A stretch of 64,000 bases of DNA. Source: Trichaptum fuscoviolaceum (taxonomy: Eukaryota; Basidiomycota; Agaricomycetes; Hymenochaetales; Trichaptaceae). The stretch spans positions 3,455,424 through 3,519,423 of the forward strand of contig CAJSYZ010000001.1 of the NCBI GenBank assembly GCA_910574455.1. Direction: 5' to 3'. A program made the position numbers and the translations under genes. Shown here one piece after another: positions 23,076 to 35,482 of this stretch; positions within the stretch are counted from its first letter, which is position 1, and each line of letters opens with the position of its first letter. The notes under the pieces were generated by a model. It ran no database searches. It saw only the letters and a program-made list of their open reading frames with translations, and was not told where the DNA came from.

Positions 23076-24707
23076 ATGCTTCCCAGAACATTGCACTCGA
23101 TTCGCAGAGCTCCTGTCTTTCTGCGTTCACAGCAGCCAGCGGCGGCGAGGCTGAGCACGTTCACGAAACCTCAGGCAACCAACTTGAAGTTGCCACACGT
23201 CTCCTACGCGCACCTGCCCCCTTTCTGCCAACCAGGATGCGGTGGTCCGAGGCTCTTCGTGGGTGTGCGAGGTGTCGCATCGAGTGTTTCCAACCGGCCG
23301 GGTTCTCAAACACCTGGGCATGCAGCAACAAATATTAAGGAAGAGGTCGGCAATGCGGCAAGCGAACTTGCGAAATCCATCGCGGGTGCAAACCTCCCAA
23401 TTGACAACGTCAAACCAGTGAACGATACATTTGTGCGTCTTTTACATTCATTTGCCGCGTGTATATCTTATGCTGATCAATATCGAAAGTTGGGCATTAC
23501 CAGCGCGGTGGCAAGCTCAGTCCCTAAGCCTGTGTTCGTGTTCGGTTTAGCCGGTATGCACTTTTCATTTCTCTGTAGCGTAAGGCATAGAAATAACTCA
23601 CCTACTCCACTGCGTGCATAAGGTGGCCTTCCGTATATTGGCGCATCAGCAACGACTGTGTATCTCGCGCGCCAAGCTGGTCTTGCGACACAAGGTACCG
23701 TTCTATCGGTCTATATCCATCATGCCGCGAAAGATGTGTCCTGACTAGAATTCTGAACTTCGCGCTAGGATTCGCGACGGGTATAGACCCCGGCGTCGCG
23801 CTGACCGTGCTCGACCAAGCTCTCAGTCTCCAAGTGACCTACGGCGCTGTGATGCTCTCCTTCCTGGGTACGTGGAGGATCGTCGGTCTCGATCTTCGGA
23901 TTACCAGCTGATCATTTCTCTGCATGTCTGCATTGACTTACATTGACGGACGTCGTCGGTTCCCCGAAAAATGCTGAATCATAATGTTATGCTCGGGCGC
24001 CTCGGATTTGCGCCATCTGTACCTGGAAATCAACATGTCCTTCCCGATTTGAAAATTTGACGGGACAGGCGCCTTGCATTGGGGAATGGAATTCGCTGGG
24101 TATGGTGGACAAAAGGGCTATCCTCGTCTCTTCCTAGGTGCCGTGCCCGTCGTGTACGGGTGGTCAACACTCGCTCTCGACCCTACTTCTGCCCTCATCG
24201 CGCAGTGGATTGGATTCACGGGCCTTTGGTGGGCTGACCTGAAAGCTAGCAATGCCGGTTGGAGTAAGTGTCTCATCACTACAGTTAGTGTAAACCAGAC
24301 TAACGAAATATGCCGTGCTTAGCACCGAAGTGGTACTCTCAATATCGCTTCTATCTCTCCATTCTAGTTGGTACTTGGTTAGTGACACCATATCTTATAC
24401 ATATGGAGATGGCCTCACGAGTTGACATGATACTATTTCAATCCAATCTATTAATTCGCGGTATAGCATCATCGGCTCCCTCGCCGGGACCTCGTATTTC
24501 GGCCCCGTAGCTGGCCACGGAATCCAAACGCACGACTTGGATCTTATACGCATGGAGCGTAAGAAGCACGAAGTAGAACGATCCGGAGCAATCGGGGGGG
24601 ATATAGAGGCTATTGCTGCACCCGAGAATGCAGATAACTATGTCTCTTTGAAGAAAAAGCAAACCGAGAAGGATAATAAGGAGGGTGGAGATGAAGGAAA
24701 TAACTAA
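23076..24707 (+). CDS. Mitochondrial DUF3429/TMEM69-like membrane protein
   Basis: Seven exons (23076-23432, 23490-23553, 23623-23694, 23769-23867, 24069-24263, 24323-24377, 24467-24707) give about 360 residues. The first 50 residues are rich in Arg, Ser and Ala and lack acidic residues, a typical mitochondrial presequence. The second half matches the DUF3429 pattern: GLAGGLPYIGA, then GALHWGMEFAGYGG, then VPVVYGW and WWADLKA. About five hydrophobic segments are visible, so it should sit in the inner membrane. Related proteins are TMEM69 of animals and bacterial DUF3429 proteins; molecular function is unknown. The C-terminal 60 residues are charged and Lys-rich. Intron 4 (201 bp) is longer than the others. 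Confidence 0.8.
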
Positions 24708-25979
24708 GCGGAGCCTAAGAGGAGGAACGATATGGACGATTGAAACATCAATCTTCGGAGATTCGAAAAGAGTGTCGAGGACAATTCATGCACAGCTAAA
24801 CTTTGATCTCTAGTGTATTCACGTTCGAAATCCAAATGTATATTAGAACTTGTCTAACTCTTCCAATTGAGGAAACTACCAACCATGCATTATCCTTGAG
24901 ACACGGTTGAAATCGTCATTTGAACCTTCACTTCGAACGTAGATGATTCCCGAGCGGGTGAGACTGCTGTCGAGATGAATGATATCGATGCTGATAGCGT
25001 CCGCCTAGGATTCTGTAAAATAAAACTCCTTTGTCGAGTATATTTGTAGATGTCCTTCGAATAGGCGCAGACATGCATAATTAGAGGATCTAAGGAAGGA
25101 ACAGAGGCGAGGTCAACATTTTGTTTCCGTTGTTGTACGAAGCAACAAGCGAGAGGAGGACGCATAACCGGCAGCCGTGCACAGCTTACTGCCGACCATA
25201 AAAGGCAAAGATGTGTCATTGGCAGGGTCTCGGCAAAGATTCGGCAGGTCGAGCAGGCCGGCGGCCACCACAGCAAGAGAGATGAGGCCGGAACCGCAAT
25301 TAGTCGTCGAGTTGAGTGGGAACGGTCGTTGTCCAGGCCGCCTCGTTTCGCTTGTCCTCGTCGTCGTTGTTGGTGTTGACCACCGTCCACTCGCTTTATT
25401 CTTCTCTCTTTCTTCTCTCCCTCATCTCCTTACCTACAAAGAGCTGCACCTGGCGTGCCGTGTTTTTTTGCTGGCATCAGGCATCAGTCAAGCTTGTGTC
25501 GAATCTTGATCTAGGTGCGTATCATATTCACCCGTTCCCTGGAGTGCCAGATTGTTGGTTGCCAGACAACTGCTTCGTCTGACCGAACGCACACGGTAAG
25601 ACAAGCGGTTGCCTTGTACGCCCAGCATCTCTCATACTTCATCTACACTCCTTCACCTTTCTCTCTTTCTTCCGTCTTTCTTCGTTCGACCAGCAGGCTG
25701 ACCCTCTTTTTCTTTCGTTTTCCTTTACACGCTCTTGCCTTCGGGTCCTTTTTCTACGCCCACTTCTTTTTTTCGTAGCGCAGGCGGGTCAGCGTTGATC
25801 GTTGGCTCTATATTCATTTCACCCTCCTCGGAACTGTCGACGTCGAACCGACAAGCAAGCACTCATTCACCAAACTCACTCACTTCAAACCCCTTCTTCT
25901 GCCTGCGCTCCGACCTGCTCGCTTTAGGCCGTTAGGACAATCAGGAAAGAAACAAACGTTGTTATTGTTGATCTATCAG
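24708..25979. other. Intergenic region and tetraspanin-like gene leader
   Basis: No gene is supported on either strand. A pyrimidine-rich tract (about 25385-25430, again near 25650-25780) resembles the CT-rich core promoters of fungal genes and probably drives the downstream tetraspanin-like gene. A likely 5' UTR intron follows at 25980-26029. Confidence 0.4.
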
Positions 25980-26043
25980 GTATGTACGAGACCTATTGAA
26001 GTGGGCCCAAACACTGATAGTTGGCGCAGAACGAAAGAGCAAA

Positions 26044-26841
26044 ATGCCGTCTAAGAAATTGATGGGAGCCTGGGCGTTCGTGGACGTCTGCCTGCTACTT
26101 GCAGGTATCCTCACGCTCGTCCTTTCGATTGTGTGGAAAGGACAGAACCTCATGCTAAACTTCACCTTGAGTAAAGGCCATCTTCTCGGTACGTCATTCC
26201 CATGGTTTCGGGTTTGGTAGCAATTCGTTCAAACTAACATTTCTGTCTCCTCAGCTGGTCTCATACTTGCGATATTCCTCATTGTCACCTGGGCATTCTC
26301 CGTTGGGGCTATCGTGCAGCCTAACCATGTCACGAAGCCCCTCATGATCTTCAACTGGATCCTCATCGTCGATGCCTTGCTCATCATCGCAATCGGAACG
26401 AACATCTGGTATTATACACTGATGGAGCGAAACAACTACCACGCTGTGTTCTCCTCCGTCTCGGCAGAGACGCGCATTGCACTACAGGACCACAACAAGT
26501 GCTGCGGGTACTTCAACATGACAGATCTCGTCGAGGTCGGGGGTACGTTTTGTGCGGACCAGAATGCCATCAACGCTGCGAATCAGACCTCGTCGTTCTG
26601 CGTTACACCTATCACGGCTTTTGCGGATATGACCCTTAACCTCATCTTCAGCACGGTTTACGGATATATGATTATTGTTATTCTTTTGTTCTTGGCAACG
26701 CTCTGTGTGATCAACACGGTTCGTCTACTTTTCCGTGTCTTTTATGAAGGTGTCACAGAAATTAACTTGTTTTGACAGAGGTTGGAGGGAGAGCGCTTCA
26801 GGAAAATTGACGAGAAGCGTGGAGGCCGTGGCTTTGTCTAA
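26044..26841 (+). CDS. Tetraspanin-like four-pass membrane protein
   Basis: Exons 26044-26188, 26255-26718 and 26779-26841 encode 223 residues. Four hydrophobic segments occur at about residues 8-30, 48-69, 77-100 and 180-203. A larger extracellular-type loop lies between the third and fourth and contains the tetraspanin hallmark Cys-Cys-Gly in NKCCGYF, plus two further cysteines (GTFCAD and SSFCVT) that could pair with it. The tail is short and basic. Fungal tetraspanins act at the plasma membrane in polarity and, in pathogens, in penetration; the role here is inferred by family only. An intron at 25980-26029 probably lies in the 5' UTR, since a GT...CAG pair there leads into the start. Confidence 0.75.
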
Positions 26842-27377
26842 ATCACCTTTCATACAAGTTGCTCGCCACTGGTATTGGATACGCTTAGTGCGAGCCATGC
26901 CTTGCCACACACGAGATCGCTTCATCCTTTCATTTTTCCTGAGCTAACTCTGCAACTATTCTCGTTTCTTTGTTTTTGCCTTCCGTTTCCACATAGCCTT
27001 CGCGTTCAGGTCTTTGTTTCATATTCTTTAAACAATTTATAACTTTTCAATCCCGCTGATTCGACATACAGCTGATGCATGCGTATACTTTGCCTTCGCC
27101 TTTAGCTGTCTTTACTGGTTCTTTATTGAGTTCTTTGTGCTTTTTTCTGGACCGACTGGGACAATTGCTGAAGCGTATTCTTTCTTCTTTGAATGTGCAA
27201 AACTCGCGCATCATTCATGTTGTATCCTATAATGAGCTACTCTGAAAGAAAGATAGATTTGCCTGCACTTCATTCTCCAGGACCATGTGCTTCCGAAAGA
27301 GGAAAGCCGTCGATCGCCTTGCGGTGAATTTTGACTTTTGCTGTACTCTCTATGTACATTGCAAACTCAGTTACGAA
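26842..27377. other. Intergenic region before BMT2
   Basis: T-rich sequence with no coding frame, carrying the tetraspanin gene 3' UTR and the BMT2 promoter. Confidence 0.35.
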
Positions 27378-28958
27378 ATGAAAACAAAGACGCGTCAACG
27401 AAAGCCGCCCATCACCTCTCAAGCCAAAACGACGAAGGGCCCGAGCTCGTCTGCGAGTCCACACACGACCGCGAGCCTCATCCGCAGATTCCACGTCTTG
27501 CTCAAGCGGCGTGCGCAGCTCGAGAAACGGAAGGCGAGCTCGGAGAATGCAAACGTCCTGAAAGAAGTGGAGGATGAGATACAGCGAATGGGTGGACTGG
27601 AGGCATATCAGGCGATGTCGAGTATCGGGCAAGGGGAGGATAGAGGAGGCGGGAGCGAGAAGGTGTTTGTAGCGTGGTTGAAGGAATTGGGTGTGCAGAA
27701 GGAGATGGCGGCGCGCAAGGCGAAACTTAGGTGCGTCTAATCCAACTACAACTAAAGCAGTCTTTGATTGCATCTGATAGGTTACTGGAAGTCGGAGCTC
27801 TTAAACCCGACAACTATGCGTCTTGGGACGGGTGGATAGACAACCAGCCAATAGACCTGCGCTCGCGACACCCAAACATCCAGGAACAAGACTTTTTACT
27901 CTTAGACCAGGACTCGCACCGTGCGCAGTGGGATGCTATCAGCCTGAGCCTCGTTGTGAACTTTGTGCCCGACCCACGGGACCGGGGTACGTGTCTCCTG
28001 CGATTCATCCGTTGTTTGCCGCCGTCTTTCTTCCATGCACATTCGCTCACACCAGTTGCTTTCCCCGCATGTTATTTCCTATACACGCTCAAATGAACCT
28101 ATGTTTATCGCTACTGTTGGCGATACGTACACCTATGGTTGCGGTCCTGCTCGCGACGTGATTACGCTGACGCTTGTCCGATGGTGTTCATGGCGTCACG
28201 ATTCTACATTCTGTTCTTGCCGCTGTAGGGCGGATGCTGCGCTATGCCCATAGTATGCTCCGCGATGGAGGCTTCCTCTTCCTTGCTGTACGTCGCATTC
28301 TCCCCCCCATTCTCCCGATCCGCTTCTGGCACATCTGCATATATGTATGGATGTGCGGATGATACAAAACCCTGGACTAACCAACTATCTCCTTCATTTA
28401 TATTCCTCTTTTATATCTCTCGCCCGGCGTGCTCGATATACCGCGATATCGCAATTGGCGCTGGCGCCTATCGTCGTTCTCCATCACCATATGATCGCTT
28501 GGTCGCCTGTTCGTTCGTGTACTTCGTCGGGCTGGCGCGGGGCTATGTCTTTTGTGTCTCGTCATCGCTCACAAATTTCGAAATCGCGAAGGTAGCTCCC
28601 GCTTCCCTGCGTAGCCAACTCGCGCTACCTCACATTTGAGCACCTCGCTAGCCTGATGCATTCGATTGGGTTTGAGCAGGCGCGCGAGCGGTGGAAGACC
28701 GGCGGCAAGATGGCGTACTGGCTCTATCGGAAGCGGCCACCCACGCACATACACACAATGACAGAGGCACCCACAGCCAGCCTAGCTCTACGTCGTCAAA
28801 GATCAGGCCCAGAACCAGAAGAAGCCTTGAACGACCCCGAATCTACGTTTAGAACCGAGCGAGGGCGTGCTGGGGAAGGGCGTGTGGTCCCGGTGGCCTT
28901 CGACAAAAAGGTTGTGTTACGAGAAGGGAAGCGTAACAATTTTTGTATCCTTCTCTGA
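27378..28958 (+). CDS. BMT2: 25S rRNA adenine-N1 methyltransferase
   Basis: Exons 27378-27730, 27781-27986, 28229-28287 and 28596-28958 join to 326 residues. Bmt2 methylates N1 of one adenine (A2142 in yeast) in 25S rRNA in the nucleolus, using S-adenosylmethionine. The sequence shows the basic N-terminal tail, LLEVGAL as the SAM-binding motif I, then SLVVNFVPDPRDRGRML and LFLALPLPCVANSRYLT, the strongly conserved signature of the family, which is rebuilt exactly only when the 242-bp and 308-bp introns are removed. I chose ATG 27378 because the basic MKTKTRQRK start fits the family; an in-frame ATG at 27285 is less likely. The last 70 residues are variable. Confidence 0.9.
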
Positions 28959-29470
28959 GAAGGATTGATTCGGTGCTAGAGTCTTCGGTGCATGCTGTTT
29001 ATTGCTTTGATGACCTGCCGTGTTTAACCGGATTATCTACACTACTCAATCCTTTATGATCTAGCTCATCTTTTGGCTTCAACCAGCCACTTAGAGGGAT
29101 ATATTGCACACGAGTTATTTGTAGTCTATTGCCTTCTGTCGGTCTCGGCATTTGAGAAGACCTCGTATGACGTGCGGTGTGAGCTTATGGGTAACTGTTT
29201 CCCGGTCCACTGACGATGTTGGCGATTATACAAACCTATGTATCAGAATAATACGCTTGGCTGTAGAAATGCGCCTTCACGGACAGGCACGATGAGCAAG
29301 CGGGGAGAAATACTAGGAGACAACAACTTGAATTATGCTCCTCGCGAATATTTGCTTCCGTGTAGTGTGTGATCTAGATGTGTAGGCTTGGGGTGCCTGA
29401 GTTTCACTGTCTCTCGTTCACCAGCTTTATCCTGGTCATTCATCACGGGCGTCCGCAAAAGCCAGGAAAC
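28959..29470. other. Intergenic region between BMT2 and DLD1
   Basis: Holds the BMT2 3' UTR and the DLD1 promoter. The DLD1 frame is open upstream to an ATG at 29378, but the family-like mitochondrial leader begins at 29471. Nothing else recognised. Confidence 0.35.
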
Positions 29471-32170
29471 ATGCTCAAGTCATCCACGCGGTCGCGACTT
29501 ACAAGCGCAACGAAGTTCTGTCTCATTCCCTCACCATGCGTTCCACGAAATCCTGGATATCTAGCAAAACTCGCTCAATACAGGCAGAACAGCTCGTCGT
29601 CGAGCTCTGGCTCTGGCAACAGTAGCAGCGATAACGCTAATCTGAGCAAGTCGCAAGGTTTCGCGTATGGTCTACTCGCATCTGTCGCTGTGTTCAGCTC
29701 TATTCTCGGCTACTCTGTATCTGAATGGTCGCACAAGGACTCCAAAGCTGCTATTAAGAAGCTCACGACCTGGAAGGACGTGAAGTATGGCTCGCACGCA
29801 GACGTCGAGGCCGCGATCGCCGAGCTCAAAGCAGCTTTGCCTGGTCCGCGCGCAGTATCGACTGACCCGCCCGTATTGCGCTCGTATGGCTATTCAGAGA
29901 ACTCGTACCACCCTAGCGCACCACATGCAGTCGTTGTTCGTGCGAAAAGCACGGAGGATGTGAGCACGATCGTGAAGATTGCGAACAAATATCGGATACC
30001 CGTGACGGCGTATGGAGGAGGCACTAGCTTAGAAGGGCACTTCAGCGGGGTAAGCACGTCCTTCTTCGTGCCTGATAGAAGTATCTTAAAGCTCATGTGC
30101 ATCTTTTACATTTGATCTTTGATCTATGCATGCAACTGCACTATGTAGTATCCGGCAGGCTCAATATGTATAGACATGTCTGGCATGGACAAAATCCTCC
30201 GAATTGATGGTGAGTAGTCGCGGAACGGTGCTATTCTTCATCAAAGTTGAAAGAAGCACGATATTGAATTGCTCTCTATCTTACAGTTGACGATGCGGAC
30301 ATGCTTGTGCAGGCCGGAGCACGGTGGGAAGACGTCAACGCACAGTTGAAGGAGAAGGGCATCCCATACTTCTTTCCAGTAAGCGAATAGATAAAAAATT
30401 AAGCTACCTATCGACTGATAACGCCTTTCTATCTGATCTGATATAGTTAGACCCTGGACCAGGTGCAGTGAGTTAATGAAACCGACTTGGAATTCATTTC
30501 AGCAAACCATACTCACGCATGTGCTTCTTCACGAGACTATCGGCGGAATGATTGGCACGGGGTGCTCTGGAAGTAAGTAGTAAACTATTAGTCTCGGCCC
30601 CCCTCGTCCCATACCGAGCATTATTAAAATTTCCACTGAACTTTATTCATTTAATTCATATAGCAAATGCAGTTCGGTATGGCACGGCGAAGGGGGAGTG
30701 GTTCTTGAACGTCGTAAGTCCACTCCATCATCACCCCCCTTCACTGATGATCTGTTCACGCGATGTATACATGCTAATCTTGTTAATTGTTATCGCGTGG
30801 TTTCGGCCAACTCAAAGACAGTCGTGTTGCCTGACGGCGAAGTGATCAAGACTCGCCGCAGGGCGCGGAAGTCTTCTACTGGATTTGACACTACGAAGCT
30901 CTTTATCGGCGCTGAGGGTACATTGGGTATAGTCACAGAAGGTATGTCTATTTTGAACTGAAAGGCGTAGAGCTCTAGCTTGCTTTCGGTAATAAGGCAG
31001 CAATGTCTGATGTCAGATATTTTATATAGCGACCCTACGTCTGGCACCTTTACTGCCAACGAAAGTGGCGCTTTCCCAATTCCCGGATGTCCAGCATGCA
31101 GTCGATGCAGTACAAGAGATTCTAACCTCTCCATACGGTAGCCATATTCGTAAGCCTTGCTTAATTGGGTCAACCCTTGACTCACATTTATTTCTACAGA
31201 ATGTGTCGAGCTTGTTGACGATTACAGTAAGCTCTAGGTTTCTTAAACAAGGTTACATTGAAACTTATTATTGTCTAAAAGCTATGTCGGCGATCAACCA
31301 CGCAGGCCTAGTAGACAAAGAATACCCCGTCAAGGACTCCCTCTTCTTCAAGATCCAAGGTTCGGATGATATCGTGAAGGCGACAACGAAAGTCATCCAG
31401 CAGATTATCAAAAAGCATGGCAGCACAATGTTTACGTTCGCTGCCACGGATGCAGAGGCTGCTACGCTTTGGGAGAGTAGGAAGTATGCCTTGACTTCGA
31501 CGATTGCCAGTGATCCCGGAAGCCATGCTTGGACCACGGATGTTTGGTTAGTTCACAGCTTTCGGGTAGTCCAACGCTGTTGTAAACACAGTGAATCTAA
31601 CTGTGAAAATGTCAGTGTACCCGTTTCAAAACTCCCGCACCTCGTCCAGGAAACGAAGAAGGATATTGCAGAGAACGGGCTCAAAGCCGGAATCGTAGGG
31701 CACGTAGGTGATGGTAAGGATGTTCAAATTGCGTACTCGTATGCATCTAACTGATTTGTCCCTAAGGTAACTTCCACGCTCTCATCCTTTTCCACAACGA
31801 TGAAGAGCTTGAAAAGGTGAGTCAGTGCGTACACCGCCTCGTCCATCGTGCAGTCGCAATGGATGGCACATGTAAGTCTCAATCTTGTACCAGCGCTTGC
31901 CCTTTCCTTGTTACTCAATAGCATTCTTGTGACTCGAAGGCACCGGCGAGCACGGCGTCGGCGTTGGCAAAAAGGAATACCTAGTGGATGAATTGGGCGC
32001 AGGGACCGTACACCTCATGAAGCGCGTGAAGGATGCAATCGATCCAAAGCATATCATGAACCCAGGAAAGGTGGGCTTGTCAAGAAATATAGCATGATCA
32101 TGAGATGCTAACGGCAGCACCCAAAACATAGCTCTATCCTGACGAGGACGAGAAGAAAGCGTCACACTGA
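29471..32170 (+). CDS. DLD1: Mitochondrial D-lactate dehydrogenase (cytochrome)
   Basis: Fourteen exons give 582 residues: 29471-30049, 30149-30209, 30287-30378, 30447-30467, 30536-30572, 30664-30713, 30818-30941, 31030-31149, 31200-31226, 31282-31546, 31616-31713, 31767-31871, 31940-32070, 32132-32170. The enzyme oxidises D-lactate to pyruvate with FAD and passes electrons to cytochrome c. An Arg/Ser-rich presequence is followed by a membrane segment (about residues 65-85), the FAD-binding domain with [28 protein letters not shown] and [16 protein letters not shown], and a C-terminal domain with VGHVGDGNFH and TGEHGVG. Exons of 21 and 27 nt are needed to keep the conserved frame. Acceptor choice at 30818 (caaag) was set by frame. 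Confidence 0.92.
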
Positions 32171-32459
32171 TCGTCAACATTCATTTGTATGAACTGTACA
32201 TAGATGTTATTCAGCTCAGAAGTTTAATTGCATTAACGAGTTAAGTCTACTGATTGTGAGGCGACTGAAAATTAGCTATAAGATAAAGACTGTCCGCCGG
32301 GGATTGAATGGTATAAAAATACAAGATGCTTGAGGATATATAGAAAGGGACGACGAGAGGCCAAGCAAAGTACGAATTTAATAGCATAACGGGCGCAACG
32401 GGGGCGGGTCGAAGGCGCTGTACACCCTTCATCCAATCGAAAAAAACACAACGCTTAAG

Positions 32460-33817
32460 TTACATACTAAAGCGACTCTTCATTCGGGGAGGGTTTGCGC
32501 TGAGAGGTCGGCTGATTTCCCTGCCGCCTGGCTTACGAAGGCGGTTCTCGGCTTGACCGAACTCATCGTCGCTTTCCTCTACCGTTCTCCGTCGTTTCCA
32601 ACAGGCCCAGCCTCTTCCCTGGATGCTGTAATTGTCGAGAGAGAGCCAGGAATCTCGTCGGGTACGATCCCAGAATGGGCCGGGGAAGAATTTGTGTTGT
32701 GAGAGAACGAACACCGGTCTATGGTATGCGCGTGATTAGGTGTAGATAAATCAGAACTCTAAGCTCGGTTGGAGAGAGCTATCGTAAGATTGAGCTTACA
32801 TCAGTGCTAGCGAGACGCCAATGGTTATTTGGGAAGAAAGCGTCGGCGAATATCCATGGCTAAGTATGTCCTGCTATAGCGTTTAGAGAACAATTGATAG
32901 CAGATTATAACTCGATACCTACTGCGAGATGATTGGAATTTCTATCGGAGAGAAAGCGAAGACCTCTCGACATGCCCGATTGACGATTGAGAAAAAGGTC
33001 AACGCCGAGTCCTATGAGAAACGTTCCCGCGGAGCTGCTACCAATGATCTGTTGAATAAGAATCAGGTCAATTCGGGTGTTGTATATGACAGGGAATGGC
33101 AGATACGTACTACACCCATTCTTTCCTTTGTCACCACCATTATACTCCCCAACAAGCCAAACAAACCGACTATAATCCAATTGACGAAGAAGATTGGAAC
33201 CAATAAACCTTCTCGGAGGAGTACGATCCGCATTCCGACGGAAAGTCCTCCAACAGCACCCAACATCACCGATCCAATGGCATAGTCAACAGTGAGAAAT
33301 CCAACTCCGAGTCCGACGCCAAAGAGCAGCAAGACAAGAAGAAAGACGAGAAAATCTGGCACGCCAGTGGAGTTAACTGTGTTGATGATGGACGCCCAGA
33401 CTGAATATATTGCAATACCAAGATCAGCCCCTGACCTGCACTGTGGTTAAGAAGAAATCACATACATGCTACCGCAAGTCCCAAACCGACACCTATACCA
33501 CTCGTCAATCTCCCGCCCTTCACGCCGGCAATAGCGAGTGGAACACCGATTATGAAGGCTGCAATAATCCATAGAACGGCGGGAATATCAAAATCAGAGC
33601 CAGCTCCGTCGGTCGCTGCACCTTGCGCAACGGGCTGTCGTGTTACTGGGTCAAAAACATTGACGGTGCCTGAGGTAGACGAGACTAAGTCAGATGTACC
33701 GTCATCTAGGTTGGGCACCGGACTAGGAAGTGCTAAGCTTCCCGCAAACAAATTAAGAGCGATGAGGACGTGTAATAGTAGTGTCGAGTGGTCGGAAGTA
33801 CGAGGATGCTCGCGCAT
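32460..33817 (-). CDS. TM198-like DUF4203 multi-pass membrane protein
   Basis: On the minus strand, exons 33817-33466, 33400-33111, 33048-32923, 32870-32800 and 32718-32460 give 365 residues. A signal peptide-like start (LLLHVLIALNLFAGSLALP) precedes an acidic/Ser luminal stretch and then about seven hydrophobic segments: WIIAAFIIGVPLAIAG, LGVGLGLAVAF, FLVFLLVLLLFGVG, a Gly-rich helix, VNWIIVGLFGLLGSI, GTFLIGLGVDLF and ITIGVSLALIPVFVLSQ. This pattern fits TM7S3/TM198-like (DUF4203) fungal proteins, whose function is unknown. The C-terminal 90 residues are charged and cytosolic. Introns are 53-81 bp. Its 3' end faces the 3' end of DLD1 about 290 bp away, so the pair is convergent. Confidence 0.75.
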
Positions 33818-34583
33818 GCCTGAGAAGAAATAGCAGACCCGCTGAACCTTGCAGGGCGTCCACAGCTAAAACAAACGAGCGTCGAAGGATAAGGAAGGGA
33901 GGACGTATCGAACTATCAAAGAACAGCGGACGCAGCTCAGAAAAGAAACAAAAGCGAAGACTGGGCCAGCGCGGTGGCAATCCAGGCCATCCAAGTTGCA
34001 ACGGGGCGAAACAGAAAGAAGAGGGGGACGCGAGGTAGTGAGGCCCTCCTTACCTCAGTGGAGCGTAGAGATAAGTATGCACAAGGGCAGTCGCACAACC
34101 ACCGGAGGCATCAAAGGCATTATTGGACATGCCAAAATCTTCGTCCCTAAGTATAGGACGAACACAGATGGTAAATATCCCTAAGCATGCCAGTAGCGAC
34201 GTACTATTGGTCCATATCTCGAAGCTCCTTCTAACGTAGGTATGCAGGCACACGATAATATACTCGTTGCAATCGTAGATTCACCGAAAATCAAAGGCGT
34301 TGCCGAGGCCTTCCCAGCACGGCGGAAACGGTCGTGAAGGAAGAGCTGATGTCACTCACGTATCAGACCGTTCCATTCACCACCATGAAAAGTATACGAT
34401 AAACGTCTGCATTCGTTGCCTTGATGAGGTGAGTTTTGCTCCATATAACACTGGCGTTACGTATTTCACTTCGAGGAGGCCATGTCATGCTTCGCAGCGC
34501 AGAAAGTGTTCAGAAAGCAATTCTATTGCCTGATTGAGGCTGGTCGACTAGACATAGCAAGTAGTAACTGCACATCTTGCTCT
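33818..34583. other. Unassigned region between DUF4203 gene and ATP18
   Basis: Short open frames occur on both strands, for example 34050-34253 minus and 34300-34533 plus. gtgagt and cag motifs suggest that a small spliced gene may be present, but I could not assemble or recognise one. It also contains the DUF4203 gene promoter. Confidence 0.3.
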
Positions 34584-34892
34584 CTAGTGATGGCTCTCCT
34601 TTTCCTTCGCAATCTGCGCAGCGTACGGGTTCTTAGGGTCTTTTGCGTAGGCATCCGCTATACGAAAGTGTGAGTATACGTTATATCCACAGAGTTAGGA
34701 CGAGTGACATACACCGCACGGCCATATCCTGCATGGAACCAACGAGGTAGAATGTCAAAGCGCTGGCGGCGACGAATGGCCACATTGGGCGCGCAACCTA
34801 GACGTTCAAACAGAACATTCAGATGAGGATGGGGAACCAGATGACAAGGTACGTGCAGGCGTTGGCCACTTGCGGAGACCGAGGAAAGCCAT
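34584..34892 (-). CDS. ATP18: Mitochondrial F1Fo ATP synthase subunit j
   Basis: Three tiny exons on the minus strand, 34892-34857, 34797-34713 and 34657-34584, encode 64 residues. Subunit j (i/j) is a small inner-membrane subunit of the Fo sector, involved in dimer assembly. The N-terminus MAFLGLRKWPTPVARPMWPF fits the subunit j pattern, followed by one membrane helix (FVAASALTFYLVGSM) and a hydrophilic tail with AKDPKNPYAAQ. Exon 1 must end after CCT to keep PTPVARP in frame, and no GT lies there: the intron starts with gcacgt, so a GC-AG intron is inferred. Intron 2 uses a strong gtatgt donor. A frameshift or sequencing error at the donor is the alternative. Confidence 0.78.
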
Positions 34893-35482
34893 CACAGATT
34901 TCTACAAGACCGATGGTAAGTGACAAGCATCCAACTGAAAGTGTTTTCCAGGCTCACTGTGCAGCTAAAGTGTGTGGACGATGGTGAGGCGGTTGAATTT
35001 GGATGTATGGATGGATGGCCAACGACGAGCTCGGGCAAGATCGTGTGAAAATAATAGTCATCAACTGGAAAAGGGAACGGGTGGTTCTCCAAATACACTC
35101 CAAACAAGCCACTCCATGATAGTTTTGTCGAAACAACTACAAGTTCACTATACGACCAGCTTTGATCATTAATTCCGGGAGAAAGGTAGCAGATGTACAC
35201 TTGAGTCAAGTGCTTCATCAAATGATACATTTTATTTAGATACACATACAAAAGAATATAAACGTTTGTACAACGACCCTTTCCCCATCACCCACAAGAA
35301 CATTGCAAGGTTAGGAATATGTAACAAAAGAAGGAGACAAAGCGATAAAAAAAGTCAAGCTGAAACAACGTAGCGAGAAGGGAAGGGAGGAACTAACACA
35401 AATAAAGCAAACAGCGAAAACGAAGGATACAACAGACCTCTCAGATCTAAACCTCGTCCTGCAGGGCCATTTACCCGGAAGT
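34893..35482. other. Intergenic region with convergent/promoter sequence
   Basis: Contains the ATP18 promoter and the 3' UTR of the Gln-rich protein gene. A short open frame on the minus strand (34892-35251) overlaps the ATP18 start and has no family features. Nothing else recognised. Confidence 0.35.

Noticed and set aside
24890..25390. 166-residue minus-strand frame before the tetraspanin-like gene
   Set aside because: No domain, and it overlaps the CT-rich leader of the plus-strand gene, which produces open frames by composition.
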